Positions 25,308 to 34,845 of a DNA stretch of 64,000 bases are shown piece by piece. The notes beneath the pieces were generated by a model. That model did no database searches, was not told where the DNA came from, and saw only the letters and a list, made by a program, of their open reading frames with translations. Location: assembly GCA_048370855.1 (NCBI GenBank), contig DBGEOK010000107.1, positions 6,591-70,590 of the forward strand. Reading direction: 5' to 3'. The position numbers and the translations under genes were made by a program. The DNA is from Limiplasma sp048370855. Its GTDB lineage: Bacteria; Bacillota; Clostridia; Christensenellales; Aristaeellaceae. Numbering within the stretch: the stretch's first letter is position 1; every line of letters starts with the position of its first letter.

Positions 25308-27824
25308 ATGAAACTGCGAAGGGTCGTCCGCCGGTGCGCCGCGCTTTTCTGTGCGGCGCTTTGCCTGGCCTTTACCGCGGCGTCTGCCGGGGCCGAGGTC
25401 GAGCTGGACTGCGGCATCGGGTATGACGGCGTCGTCACCTATCTGCGGAAGCTGCCGGTCAGCGTGCGGCTGACCAATCACGGCCTGGACACGAGCGGCA
25501 CGCTTTCGGTTCAGGTGAACCGCGGCGACGGCCTGTATGACGCCTATGACATGCCCGTTACGGTCGCCGCCGGGGCCACGGTGAACGTAACCATTCCCGT
25601 TTTGCTGACGACCAAGCAAAGCGCGTACCGCGTGCAATGGCTTGTGGACGGCGAGGCCGCCGCGGAGCGGGAGATCAAGCCCTCCGGCGTCGTCCATCCG
25701 GCCAGCGTGATCGTCGGGGTGCTTTCGGACGATCCGCAGGGCCTTTCCCAGCTTTCCATTACCAAAACGGCCGATCCGCTCAAGCGCGGGGAAACCTGGC
25801 AAACCGTCGCGCTCGATTCCCAAACATTTCCTGAGGATGTTGACAGCCTCCGGTTTTTTGACATCCTCGCGGTGGACGGGGTGGACGCGGGCCTTTTGAA
25901 CGAAGCGCAGCAAAACGCCCTGGACCAATGGCTTCAGGAGGGCGGAGTGGTGCTGCTGGGCGGGGGCACGCAGGCCGCCGCCGCGTTTCCTTACTTCGCC
26001 CGCTATACGGGGATCAACGCCGGGGCCCTCGCGGACAGCGGCGACGTCTCCGAGGCGCTCATGAAGCGGCTCAGGATGTCGGAGGCCGCGCACGGTCAAG
26101 CTGTGATGACCGTGGAGCTTGCCGGCGCAAAGGGCCAGGCCGTGGGCGAGCCGAGGCTTGCCGACGTCGCGCGCGTAGGCGGCGGCTATGTGTTTACCGC
26201 CGCGTTTTCGCTTTCGGATAAGCCGTTCAGCTCTTGGCAGGCCAAAAACGTGCTATGGCAGCGGCTGCTGCTCGAGTATGCCCAAACGCGCTACCAGGAC
26301 ATCATCGCCGTCCGGAACGGCGATAGCGCCGGCTATCAGAGCGGCCAATATCCGGACAGCAGCATCACCAGCCTGATCGGCGTGGAAAACGGGAGCGGTA
26401 TGGCCCTGCCGGTTGTGCTGCTGGGCGTTTTTGTGGCGCTGGCAGGCTTCGGCGGATATTTCATTTTAAAGAAGCTGGACCGGCGCGAATGGATGTGGGC
26501 GGCGGTTCCGGCCCTCGCCGTGGCGTGCTCCCTGCTTATGTGGGCGCTCAGCGGCATGCTGGATCTTCAAAAGCCCATTGCCGTAAGCTATACGATTGTC
26601 AACGTGGACCGGGAGGGAACCGCGGAGGGATATACCGCCGTCGCCGCGGCGACGGCGAACGCCGGCAGGATGACCGTCGGCGCGGAACAGGGCGCGGCGG
26701 ATATGAACGCCTTTGTGGGCTATTATTACGCGGACAACGATATCCAGGAAGCGGAGGCGAGCCGGCTGCGCTACCGCTATACCTATGGCAAGCCGGAATC
26801 CCTTTCCTTCCCGGAAACCAATGCGTGGACGCCTAATTATTTGCTGCTGCGGGACGTCCCCACCATCGAGTGCGCCGTCAGCGGACAGTGCTCCTGGAAC
26901 GGCGAAAACCTGGAGTTTTCCATCCGTAACGACGGCAGTACCGCCTTTGGGGAAGGCGTCGTCATCACGGATTACGGCTATGTCAGCGTGCCCGCCCTGC
27001 TTCCGGGGCAGACCGTCGCGGCGGTGATGGCCCCCGCGAAGAGCAAGGTCATCCGCGGACTGGACGATATCAAGGACGGCATGCTGCTGGCGGAAAAGGA
27101 GCGCATGAATTATTCCTATTATGACTTTATCCAGGCCTATACCAAATCGGAGGACAGCGAAGCAAGCCCGGAGGAGCGCAATGAGCGCCAGATCCGCCGG
27201 TATATGATGAACAACAATACCAACGGCTCAAGCTGGAATACCAACAGCATTTGCTTCCATTATATCACCTTTGAGGATGCCCTGGCCGACCTGCGGCTTT
27301 CCATCAACGGCGAGGCGGCAACGCGCACGGCCCAGCGCGGCATGGTGGATGTAGAGCTTGCCTTCAACCCCGTATCGGCGGACGGCACGGTGCGCTTTCT
27401 CAAGGGCAGCTTCCCCGTGTACGCGGCGGAGGCGGGCGAAACGGGCAGGCCCGTCGTCAGCAGCCTTGTATCCAACGGACGGTACAGCTATTTTTCGCTC
27501 AACACCGACCCGATTTTCGGCTTTGACATGAGCGCCTCGCCCGAGGGGCTGGCGCTTACAGGCTTCGATATCGTACCGAATTACGCGTATTACTCCTATC
27601 AGGTTCGCCTGTTCAACCAGGAAACAGGCCAGTGGGACGAGTTCAAGACGTATGAGTATGACCAGAATACCGGAACGGGCAAGGCCGGCGGCATCCTGCC
27701 GGAGCTTGAGCGGTACGTCGGCGGGGACGGCATGCTGTACGCACAGTTCCAAAAATATGGAAAGACGGACAACTATGCCGAAATCGGCACTCCGGTGCTC
27801 ACGATGGATGGGAGGCTGAAATAA
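25308..27824 (+). CDS. Large exported membrane protein, first gene of ABC/MoxR/VWA operon
   Basis: An 838-residue protein with a signal peptide (about 1-27, ending SAGA). It has an Ig-like or beta-rich extracytoplasmic region (about 30-125), then a segment resembling a class I glutamine-amidotransferase-like fold (FDILAVDGVDAG ... LDQWLQEGGVVLLGGG, about 180-230). Two membrane helices lie at about 364-386 and 395-415, followed by a long second extracytoplasmic region (about 420-838). No catalytic triad is evident, so the amidotransferase-like part is probably a binding domain. ATG 25308 is preferred over ATG 25302 because AAGGAGG is 8 bases upstream. It abuts the ABC ATPase gene with no gap, so it may be an extracellular component of that transporter (inference). 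Confidence 0.8.
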   Translation: MKLRRVVRRCAALFCAALCLAFTAASAGAEVELDCGIGYDGVVTYLRKLPVSVRLTNHGLDTSGTLSVQVNRGDGLYDAYDMPVTVAAGATVNVTIPVLLTTKQSAYRVQWLVDGEAAAEREIKPSGVVHPASVIVGVLSDDPQGLSQLSITKTADPLKRGETWQTVALDSQTFPEDVDSLRFFDILAVDGVDAGLLNEAQQNALDQWLQEGGVVLLGGGTQAAAAFPYFARYTGINAGALADSGDVSEALMKRLRMSEAAHGQAVMTVELAGAKGQAVGEPRLADVARVGGGYVFTAAFSLSDKPFSSWQAKNVLWQRLLLEYAQTRYQDIIAVRNGDSAGYQSGQYPDSSITSLIGVENGSGMALPVVLLGVFVALAGFGGYFILKKLDRREWMWAAVPALAVACSLLMWALSGMLDLQKPIAVSYTIVNVDREGTAEGYTAVAAATANAGRMTVGAEQGAADMNAFVGYYYADNDIQEAEASRLRYRYTYGKPESLSFPETNAWTPNYLLLRDVPTIECAVSGQCSWNGENLEFSIRNDGSTAFGEGVVITDYGYVSVPALLPGQTVAAVMAPAKSKVIRGLDDIKDGMLLAEKERMNYSYYDFIQAYTKSEDSEASPEERNERQIRRYMMNNNTNGSSWNTNSICFHYITFEDALADLRLSINGEAATRTAQRGMVDVELAFNPVSADGTVRFLKGSFPVYAAEAGETGRPVVSSLVSNGRYSYFSLNTDPIFGFDMSASPEGLALTGFDIVPNYAYYSYQVRLFNQETGQWDEFKTYEYDQNTGTGKAGGILPELERYVGGDGMLYAQFQKYGKTDNYAEIGTPVLTMDGRLK

Positions 27825-28760
27825 ATGCTGGTGCTGAACGATCTGACGCGCTATTATGGCTCGTTCCTGGCCCTGGACCATCTGAGCATGGCCATCGGGG
27901 ACGGGGAGCTTCACGGCTTTGTGGGCCCGAACGGCGCGGGCAAGACCACGACCATGCGCATTCTGGCCACGCTGCTCGCCCCATCCGCCGGCACGGCCAC
28001 GCTTGACGGCGTGGAGGTAGCCAAAAACCCAAGGGAAATCCGAAAGCTGATGGGTTATATGCCGGATTTTTTCGGCGTGTATGACCGGCTGAAGGCGTGG
28101 GAGTACCTGGATTTTTACGCGCGCTGCTACAACTTTGGCTATCGGGAGCGCATGCGCATGATCGACAGCCTGCTGGAGCTGGTCAACCTTTCTGAGAAGC
28201 GAGACAGCTACGTCGACGTGCTCTCCCGGGGTATGAAGCAAAGGCTCTGCCTGGCCCGCGCCCTGATCCACGATCCGCGCCTTCTGGTTCTGGACGAGCC
28301 GGCTTCCGGCATGGACCCGCGCGCGCGCGCGGAAATGAAGGGCATCCTCCGCACGCTGAAGGACATGGGAAAGGCGGTGCTCGTCTCCTCCCATATCCTG
28401 CCGGAGCTTTCGGAAATGTGCGACTCGCTCACCATCATCGATCATGGGAAGCTCATATTTTCCGGCTCTGTGGAGGAGCTGAGCTCGCATATGAAGGGCA
28501 ACGCGCCGATTCAAATCCGACTTCCGGAAAGCGCGGACAGCCAAACGGCGGAAAGGGCGATGACCATGCTGCGGCAATTCCCGGGCGTGGCGGGCGTGGC
28601 GCGGGAAGAAAGCGCCGTGCTCAGCGTGTCCTTTGACGGCGGGGAAGAGGAGACGGCGGCGCTGCTGCGCGGGCTTTCCGCGGAGCTGCCGGTGGTGGAT
28701 TTCCACCGCGCTCCGCTCAACCTTGAAAAGGTTTTTATGGAGGTGACGCAGGATGACTAA
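27825..28760 (+). CDS. ABC transporter ATP-binding protein
   Basis: A 311-residue ATPase of the ABC-2/drug-and-gliding (CcmA-like) group. Walker A is GPNGAGKTTT, the Q-loop segment is MGYMPDFFGVYDRL, the signature is LSRGMKQRL and Walker B is LLVLDEPASGMDPR. A C-terminal domain of about 90 residues follows, as is usual for ATPases partnering ABC-2 permeases. Its stop overlaps the permease start by 8 bases. The adjacent genes suggest that it energises a membrane complex together with MoxR and VWA proteins, but substrate and direction are unknown. Confidence 0.93.
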   Translation: MLVLNDLTRYYGSFLALDHLSMAIGDGELHGFVGPNGAGKTTTMRILATLLAPSAGTATLDGVEVAKNPREIRKLMGYMPDFFGVYDRLKAWEYLDFYARCYNFGYRERMRMIDSLLELVNLSEKRDSYVDVLSRGMKQRLCLARALIHDPRLLVLDEPASGMDPRARAEMKGILRTLKDMGKAVLVSSHILPELSEMCDSLTIIDHGKLIFSGSVEELSSHMKGNAPIQIRLPESADSQTAERAMTMLRQFPGVAGVAREESAVLSVSFDGGEEETAALLRGLSAELPVVDFHRAPLNLEKVFMEVTQDD

Positions 28761-29658
28761 CCCGATCCTGGCTTTTTCGGGCAGGCGGCGCATGCGGTCG
28801 ATCCGCACGCCGGTGCTGCTGACGCTTTACGCCCTGCTGCTGGCCGTGACGGCTTATTTCGCCGTTTACGCGCCGTTTCTGGGGCGGACGGTCACGCTGT
28901 CGCGGATGCGCGCCAGCGTGGACGGCTATGCCTTATTGCTGATTCTTCAATTCTTGCTGCTGGTGCTGGTTGCCCCGGCGATGACGGCGGGCAGCATCTC
29001 CGGCGAGCGCGAGAGGCAGACGCTGGATCTTTTGTTGGTAACCAACACGGGCGTTGTGAGCATGGTCGTCGGCAAGCTGCTGGAGAGCTTCGGATTTCTG
29101 GCGCTGCTGGTGCTTTGCTCGCTGCCGATGCTTTCGCTTGTGCTGCTTACGGGCGGCGCGACCGTCGCGCAGGTGCTGGTAGGCGTGGCGTTCCTGCTGC
29201 TGGTGGCGCTGGCGGCGCTCAGCGTCGGGCTGTTTTGCTCCACGCTGTTCAAGCGCACGGTTACGGCCACGGTGGTAAGCTATCTGGCTGTGTTTGGCAT
29301 CGGCGTCCTGACGCTTCTGCCCATCTTTTACGACGTAAAGCGCATCGGGGACATCTATGATTCCATCAACATCGCCGGCAAAACGCTCACCACCATCCAA
29401 TACACGCCGATCTCCTTCACGCTCAATCCCGGACTGGGGCTGTTCTCGCTGGTCAGGGCGCAAACCGGCATGTTTGATACCGTGCTGTGGAACGTCAGCT
29501 ATACGCTTGCCAACACGATCAACCTGCTTCCGTTTGAGCATTACCTGGCCTGCAACATGATCTTTATGGGCTGCGCCTCCCTGGCGCTGACGGGCCTGTC
29601 GGCGCTGAACATGCGCGTGAAGAAGGGCGGCGTGCCGAAAGGAAGCGGGAAGGCATGA
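28753..29658 (+). CDS. ABC-2 type permease
   Basis: A 301-residue integral membrane protein with about six predicted helices, including LLLILQFLLLVLVAPAMTAG and VLVGVAFLLLVALAALSVGLF. The segment SGERERQTLDLLLVTNTG between the second and third helices is the recognised ABC-2 coupling region that contacts the ATPase. It overlaps the ATPase gene by 8 bases and the following gene by 4 (ATGA), so the unit is translationally coupled. Confidence 0.88.
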   Translation: MTNPILAFSGRRRMRSIRTPVLLTLYALLLAVTAYFAVYAPFLGRTVTLSRMRASVDGYALLLILQFLLLVLVAPAMTAGSISGERERQTLDLLLVTNTGVVSMVVGKLLESFGFLALLVLCSLPMLSLVLLTGGATVAQVLVGVAFLLLVALAALSVGLFCSTLFKRTVTATVVSYLAVFGIGVLTLLPIFYDVKRIGDIYDSINIAGKTLTTIQYTPISFTLNPGLGLFSLVRAQTGMFDTVLWNVSYTLANTINLLPFEHYLACNMIFMGCASLALTGLSALNMRVKKGGVPKGSGKA

Positions 29659-31136
29659 TGAATCTGGAGCAAGCGCTCAAGCCAATCAGTGGGCGGATGA
29701 GGACCCGGCGCGCCGCCGCCTGGGCGCTGACCGGCCTATGCGCGGGAGCCGTCTCATCGCTTTTGCTGCGCGCGGCGTCGTTTCTATGGGCCTTCCCATC
29801 CGCGCCGCTTTGGAGCGCGGTCGCGCTGGGCGTTCTGCCGGCGCTGCTTGCGCTGGCGGCATGGGCTTGGCCCATCAGCAGCATGGACGCGGCCAGGCAG
29901 GCGGATGCGCTGGGGCTGCAGGCGCGCACGCAGACGGCCCTGATGTTGAAGGACAGCGATACCCCCATGGCGGAGCTTCAACGGAAGGATACCCTCCGGT
30001 CGCTTTCCGGCCTGAACCCCAAAGAGGCTATGCCGGTTAAAGTGCCAAAAGCGGCGCTGGCCGTCCTGCTGGCCTGCGCCGCGCTCTACGGGCTGTCCTA
30101 TCTGGTCGCCAACCCTCAGGAGAACGCGCTTCAGGCGAGGGCGGCGTTTCAAACGAAGATGGAGGAACAGGCCGACTTGGTGGACGAAGGCGCGGCCAAG
30201 CTGGAAGCCGGGGACCCGCAAACCCCGGAGCTGCGGAAAATTCTGGGCGACCTGGCGCGCGAGCTTCGCAGGTCGGAGGAGCCCAGGGCCGCGCTGGGCG
30301 CGGTGGACGAGGCGGAGCGCAGAATGGAGGACATGCGGAAGGCGACGGCCAAGGACGCGTTGGACGCCCTGAACGCGGCGGGGCTTTCCGATCTGGCCCG
30401 CGCGCTGGAGCAGGGCGATGAAGAAGCGGCCGGGGAGCTTTTAAGCCGGCTGGGCGCGGACGGCGCGGCGAACGCCCTCAGCGCCGCCGCCCAAAACGCC
30501 GCAAACCAAACGGCGGCGCAGGCGCTTTCAAACGCCGCGCAGGCAATGCGAAACGGCAGCGCGTCGCAGGCGCTCGCACAGCTTTCCGCCGCGGCCACGG
30601 GGCAGAGCGGCGCGACGGTCCAGGCGGCGGCGCTTGGCAACATGGCCCGCGCCGCCGCCGCGCGGGCGGGCGCGCAGCAGGCGGCCTCCCTGCAAATGGC
30701 GGGCATGGGGGCGGCGCTGTCCAGCCTGGCGGGAAGCGGCGCGGGCGGCATGAACGCGGCGAGCCAGGCGGCGGGCGGCCCCGGGGCCGGGACAGGATCT
30801 TCGGACAAGGACGGCGGCTACACGGCTTCCGCGGCGCAGGCTTCGGGGCAGGGCACAAGGCAGCCGGAGAAAAAGACGGCGGAGTACGAAGCCATCTACG
30901 ACCCCACGCGCCTGGGCGGAAGCGGGGAAACCGTAAACGAACGCGGCAGGCTCGGCGAGGGTGAAACCAGCGAGGCGACCGTCGGCACAGGCGTCGGAAG
31001 CATCGGGGAAAGCGTTCCCTACAACCGCGTCCTGCCTGAATATCAGGATTCCGCGGTCCAGGCCGTGCAAAACGCCGACCTGCCCGCTTATGTGCAAAAA
31101 TGGGTGCAGACCTATTTCGGATTGCTGGCGGAATAA
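29655..31136 (+). CDS. Ala-rich membrane protein of MoxR/VWA operon
   Basis: A 493-residue protein with two or three N-terminal membrane helices (about 20-45, 50-75 and 130-150), then a long helical region rich in Ala, Gln, Asn and Gly (about 160-385) containing many short AAQ/NAAQA-like repeats. The C-terminal segment (SIGESVPYNRVLPEYQDSAVQAVQ) resembles the conserved C-terminal motif seen in proteins beside MoxR genes. The repeats suggest a coiled-coil or low-complexity scaffold. No enzymatic motif was seen. Its ATGA overlap with the permease gene supports joint function. Confidence 0.7.
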   Translation: MMNLEQALKPISGRMRTRRAAAWALTGLCAGAVSSLLLRAASFLWAFPSAPLWSAVALGVLPALLALAAWAWPISSMDAARQADALGLQARTQTALMLKDSDTPMAELQRKDTLRSLSGLNPKEAMPVKVPKAALAVLLACAALYGLSYLVANPQENALQARAAFQTKMEEQADLVDEGAAKLEAGDPQTPELRKILGDLARELRRSEEPRAALGAVDEAERRMEDMRKATAKDALDALNAAGLSDLARALEQGDEEAAGELLSRLGADGAANALSAAAQNAANQTAAQALSNAAQAMRNGSASQALAQLSAAATGQSGATVQAAALGNMARAAAARAGAQQAASLQMAGMGAALSSLAGSGAGGMNAASQAAGGPGAGTGSSDKDGGYTASAAQASGQGTRQPEKKTAEYEAIYDPTRLGGSGETVNERGRLGEGETSEATVGTGVGSIGESVPYNRVLPEYQDSAVQAVQNADLPAYVQKWVQTYFGLLAE

Positions 31137-31191
31137 CCAGGGCGCCGCTTGGAGGGCGCTTGGGCACGGGCTGTGTAAGGAGGAATGAGGC

Positions 31192-32172
31192 ATGATCCCT
31201 CAGGAGCAAATCGAGGCGTTTGCCGCCAAGGCGGACGCGATCCGGGCGGAAATCGGCAAGGAGATCATTGGACAGGAGGCTGTGGTGGAGCAACTGCTGA
31301 CCGCGTTGATCGCGGGCGGCAACGTCCTGCTGGAGGGCGTGCCCGGGTTGGGCAAGACCAGGCTGGTGCGCACGCTTTCCCGTGTGCTGGACCTGCCGTT
31401 CAGCCGCATTCAGTTTACGCCGGACCTGATGCCCGCCGACATCACCGGCACCAGCATCATCGTCAAAACTGACGCCGGCAACGAGTTCCGCTTCCGCGAG
31501 GGGCCGCTGTTCGCGTCCATCATCCTCGCGGATGAAATCAACCGCGCCACGCCCAAGACCCAGGCGGCTTTGCTGGAAGCGATGCAGGAGCATTCCGTCA
31601 CGGTGGCGGGAGAGACGCACGCGCTTAGGGAGCCTTACTTTGTATTGGCCACCCAGAACCCCATGGAGCAGGAGGGCACCTATCCCTTGCCGGAGGCGCA
31701 GCTAGACCGGTTTATGCTCAAAATCCTGGTGGGCTTCCCAAGCCTTCGGGAGCTTTCGGAAATTGTGGGGCTGACCACCGCGCCGCAGACGGAGCACGCG
31801 AAAACGGCCGCGAACGCGGACGAGCTGCTCGCGCTGCGCCGGGTGGCGGAGGAGGTCCCCATCGCAAGGGCGGTGAACGATTTTGCCCTAAAGCTGGTGC
31901 TGTGGACGCATCCGGAGCTGCCCGAAAGCCCGGACCGCGTTAAGCGCGCCGTGCGCTTTGGCGCCAGCCCGCGCGCGGCGCAGGCGCTGATCTCTACGTC
32001 GCGCGTGCGGGCGTTGTTGCATGGGCGCTACAACGTCGCCTTTGAGGATGTGGAGGCCGTCGCCCCGGCGTGCCTGCGGCACCGCGTCGCGCTGAGCTTT
32101 GAAGGCATGGCGCAGGGGGATACGGTGGAAGCGGTTGTGGCGGAGCTGCTAAACTCCGTTCCGCGCGGGTGA
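31192..32172 (+). CDS. MoxR-family AAA+ ATPase
   Basis: A 326-residue MoxR ATPase. Walker A is GVPGLGKT (Gly49-Thr56), Walker B is ILADEINRATPKTQAALLEAMQE, sensor 1 is VLATQNPMEQEGTYPLPEAQLDRF, and the C-terminal lid contains GASPRAAQALI. MoxR proteins act as chaperone-like ATPases that activate partners carrying VWA/MIDAS domains, two of which are encoded downstream. Ribosome site AAGGAGGA lies just before the ATG. The gene precedes a DUF58 gene by 4 bases. Confidence 0.95.
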   Translation: MIPQEQIEAFAAKADAIRAEIGKEIIGQEAVVEQLLTALIAGGNVLLEGVPGLGKTRLVRTLSRVLDLPFSRIQFTPDLMPADITGTSIIVKTDAGNEFRFREGPLFASIILADEINRATPKTQAALLEAMQEHSVTVAGETHALREPYFVLATQNPMEQEGTYPLPEAQLDRFMLKILVGFPSLRELSEIVGLTTAPQTEHAKTAANADELLALRRVAEEVPIARAVNDFALKLVLWTHPELPESPDRVKRAVRFGASPRAAQALISTSRVRALLHGRYNVAFEDVEAVAPACLRHRVALSFEGMAQGDTVEAVVAELLNSVPRG

Positions 32173-32176
32173 CGCC

Positions 32177-33043
32177 ATGCTCAGCGACGCCTTTTTAACA
32201 CGGCTGGATGCGCTGGCCCTGCGCATGAAGCATCCCGCGTCGGGCGGGTCGGGCGGTCTGAGGCGTTCCAAGGCGCTGGGCAGCAGCGTCGAGTTTTCAG
32301 ATTTCCGGGAATACGTTCCGGGCGACGATATCCGCCGCGTGGACTGGAACGCCTACGCGCGCTTTGACCGCCTGTTTTTAAAGCTGTTTATGGAAGAGCA
32401 GGAGCAGCGCGTGAACCTGATCGTGGACGCGAGCGCCTCCATGGCCTTTGGCGAACCCGGCAAGTGGGAGTCCGCCCGCCAGCTTGCGCAGGCGCTGTGC
32501 TACCTATCCCTCTGCGGAGGCGACCGCGTGACGCTGTACGCCGTTCAAAACGGGCGCGAGCGCCACACGCGGCCCCTGGCCGGAAGACAGTGCTACCCGG
32601 AGGCGGCGGGCTTCCTGGAGGGCTTGGAACCAGACGGGGAGGCCCGGCTGAACGAGGTTCTTTCCCGCCTGCCGCTGCCCTCCGGACGCGGCCTTGCCGT
32701 GCTTATCAGCGATATGCTGCTGGAGGACGGGTACGAGCGGGCGCTTCAGGCTTTGATCTACCGCAAGCAGGAAACCAGCGTTCTTCAGCTCTGGAGCCGC
32801 GAGGAATGGGAACCGTCGCTGGAGGAAACCGTGGAGCTGGTGGACAGCGAGACGGCGGAAAAGCTTGTGGTGAACGCGACGTATGAGCTGCTGCGGCGCT
32901 ATCGGGAGACGGCGCGGGCCTATGTGGAGGAGCTTCGCGCTTACTGCCGGGCGCACGCGGTTTCACATGCCCTTGTCATTCCGGAAAAGCCCTTTGAGGA
33001 ACAAATGCTCCGGGAACTGAGCCGCGCCGGATTGATCGGCTGA
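32177..33043 (+). CDS. DUF58-domain protein
   Basis: A 288-residue soluble DUF58 protein. The family signature VEFSDFREYVPGDDIRRVDWNAYAR is located at about residues 36-60 (shown here to mark the key FREY, GDD and RxVDW residues). A VWA-like strand with MIDAS-type residues (VDASASM) follows. DUF58 proteins are encoded beside MoxR and VWA genes in many bacteria and are thought to be co-factors or substrates of MoxR. There is no N-terminal membrane anchor, unlike longer DUF58 members. Confidence 0.92.
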   Translation: MLSDAFLTRLDALALRMKHPASGGSGGLRRSKALGSSVEFSDFREYVPGDDIRRVDWNAYARFDRLFLKLFMEEQEQRVNLIVDASASMAFGEPGKWESARQLAQALCYLSLCGGDRVTLYAVQNGRERHTRPLAGRQCYPEAAGFLEGLEPDGEARLNEVLSRLPLPSGRGLAVLISDMLLEDGYERALQALIYRKQETSVLQLWSREEWEPSLEETVELVDSETAEKLVVNATYELLRRYRETARAYVEELRAYCRAHAVSHALVIPEKPFEEQMLRELSRAGLIG

Positions 33044-33063
33044 CGCGGGAAGGAGAAACGCAC

Positions 33064-34845
33064 ATGCAATGGTTGAATCCCGCGGGAGCTTGGGCCTTTA
33101 CGGCGCTGGCCGGCGTGCTGGCGCTTTACGTGCTTCGCAAAAAGGCAAAGCGCGTGCCCGCGCCCAGCTTGCTTTTATGGCGCAGAATGGAAAGCCAAAG
33201 CCCGGCCGGAAGACCCTTTCAAAGGCTGACAAGCCGGCTTTTGCTGTGGCTGCAGCTCCTGGCGGCGGCGCTGCTCGCGCTCGCGCTGATGCGGCCCGCC
33301 TCTTTAAGCGGCGAGCAGGGCGAAACGGCCCTGATCTTCGACCTGTCCGCCAGCATGCAAACCGTCAGCCAAGGCAGAAGCCGTCTGGAGGAAGCGAAGG
33401 ATACCGCCTACGGCATCCTGGACGGCCTGCGGGACGAGGATGCCGTTACGGTGATCGCGGCGGGAAGCGCGCTCCGGCAGAGCATATCCCGCTCTACCGA
33501 TCATGCCGCCGTGCGGCGCGCCATCGCGGAACTGGAGGCGGGCAACGGAACCGCCGACATCGACGGGGCGGTCGCGCTTGCCCAGGCCATGCGCCGCGAT
33601 CTTCCCTCCTTGCAGATCGTTGTGCTTTCGGACCGCTATACCGCGGCGGACGACAGCGTTCGCGTACAGGCGGCGGGCCGGAGCGAGCCGAACCGAAGCA
33701 TCCTGTCCCTGCGCCTGAGCGAGCGGGAAGGGGACATGCTTGCTTTCGCGCAGGTTCAAAATCGGGGCGGCCCGGCAGAGGCGGAAATGGAATGCTACGC
33801 GGACGGCGTGCTGTGCGATGTACGGACGGTTTCCCTCGAGGGAAACGCCAGAACGTCGGTACGCTTTTCCGCGCCCCTGGAGGCCGGGAGCGTGATGGTT
33901 CGCTTTACGCAGCCGGACGCGCTTCCCGCGGATGACGCGCGATACGCGGTCAGACCGGAGGAGACGGAGCGGCGCGTGCTGCTGGTAACGGATGAAAACG
34001 TTTTTCTGGAACGCGCCCTTTCGCTGCGAAAGGGGCTGACCATTGTAAAGGCGACGCCGGCGGATGCTTTGGAGGCCGGGGACTACGACCTGTACGTGTA
34101 CGACCGCTCGGTCCCGGCCACGCTTCCGGACGCCGGCGCGGTGCTCGCCATCGCGCCGGAGGGGGAGGTCTTGGGCATTGCGCCGCAGCGGGAGGAAAAC
34201 GGGGGCGGAGCGCTGCGCGCGGGCGTGGGAAACGCCGGCAAGGCGATCTGCGAGCATTTGCTGCTTTCAGAAATCGCGTTGAGGGCGTACCGCCCGCTCG
34301 TGGGCGGGGAGGCGGCCGTCACCGTCGCGGGAAACGCCGTGCTCGCCGTCAGCGAGGAGGGTTCACGCCGGGCGGCTGTGCTGGGCTTTGACCTTCACGA
34401 CAGCAACCTTCCCCTCAAGGCGGATTTTCCCGTGCTGATTCAAAACCTGCTTCAGTACCTCCTGCCGGACGCGCCGGCGGGGGTTCAGGACGCGCAATGC
34501 GGCTCCAGCCTGCCGCTGAACCTGGACGAACGCACGGTGTCCGCCAGGGTGCGCCTGCCTTCCGGAAGGACGGTCAGCCTGGAAGGGTCCACGCTGGCGG
34601 ACACGGAGGAGCAGGGGCTGTATACGCTGACGGAGGAGCGCGCGGACGGCACGCTGCGCGAAACCTCCTTTGCGGCGCATATACCGGCGGAGGAAGGCGA
34701 GACCATGAGCGTCGCCAGCTCCACCGGCGGGGAGGGGGCGGCGCGGAGCAGCGGCGGCATGGGGCGTGAATGGACCCCCTGGCTACTGCTGACGTGCTTT
34801 GCCGTTTTAGCGCTGGAGTGGGAGGTGAGCCGCCGTGGGGCTTGA
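33064..34845 (+). CDS. BatA-like membrane protein with VWA domain
   Basis: A 593-residue protein with the BatA layout: an N-terminal helix (about 8-24), a LLLWRR loop, a second helix (about 59-76), then an extracytoplasmic VWA domain. The MIDAS residues are Asp93, Ser95 and Ser97 (DLSASM), with a Thr/Asp pair further on (GTADIDGAV). A long beta-rich stretch follows, and a C-terminal helix (about 568-586) re-enters the membrane. Such proteins are proposed clients of MoxR. The next gene starts inside its 3' end (11-base overlap). Confidence 0.88.
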   Translation: MQWLNPAGAWAFTALAGVLALYVLRKKAKRVPAPSLLLWRRMESQSPAGRPFQRLTSRLLLWLQLLAAALLALALMRPASLSGEQGETALIFDLSASMQTVSQGRSRLEEAKDTAYGILDGLRDEDAVTVIAAGSALRQSISRSTDHAAVRRAIAELEAGNGTADIDGAVALAQAMRRDLPSLQIVVLSDRYTAADDSVRVQAAGRSEPNRSILSLRLSEREGDMLAFAQVQNRGGPAEAEMECYADGVLCDVRTVSLEGNARTSVRFSAPLEAGSVMVRFTQPDALPADDARYAVRPEETERRVLLVTDENVFLERALSLRKGLTIVKATPADALEAGDYDLYVYDRSVPATLPDAGAVLAIAPEGEVLGIAPQREENGGGALRAGVGNAGKAICEHLLLSEIALRAYRPLVGGEAAVTVAGNAVLAVSEEGSRRAAVLGFDLHDSNLPLKADFPVLIQNLLQYLLPDAPAGVQDAQCGSSLPLNLDERTVSARVRLPSGRTVSLEGSTLADTEEQGLYTLTEERADGTLRETSFAAHIPAEEGETMSVASSTGGEGAARSSGGMGREWTPWLLLTCFAVLALEWEVSRRGA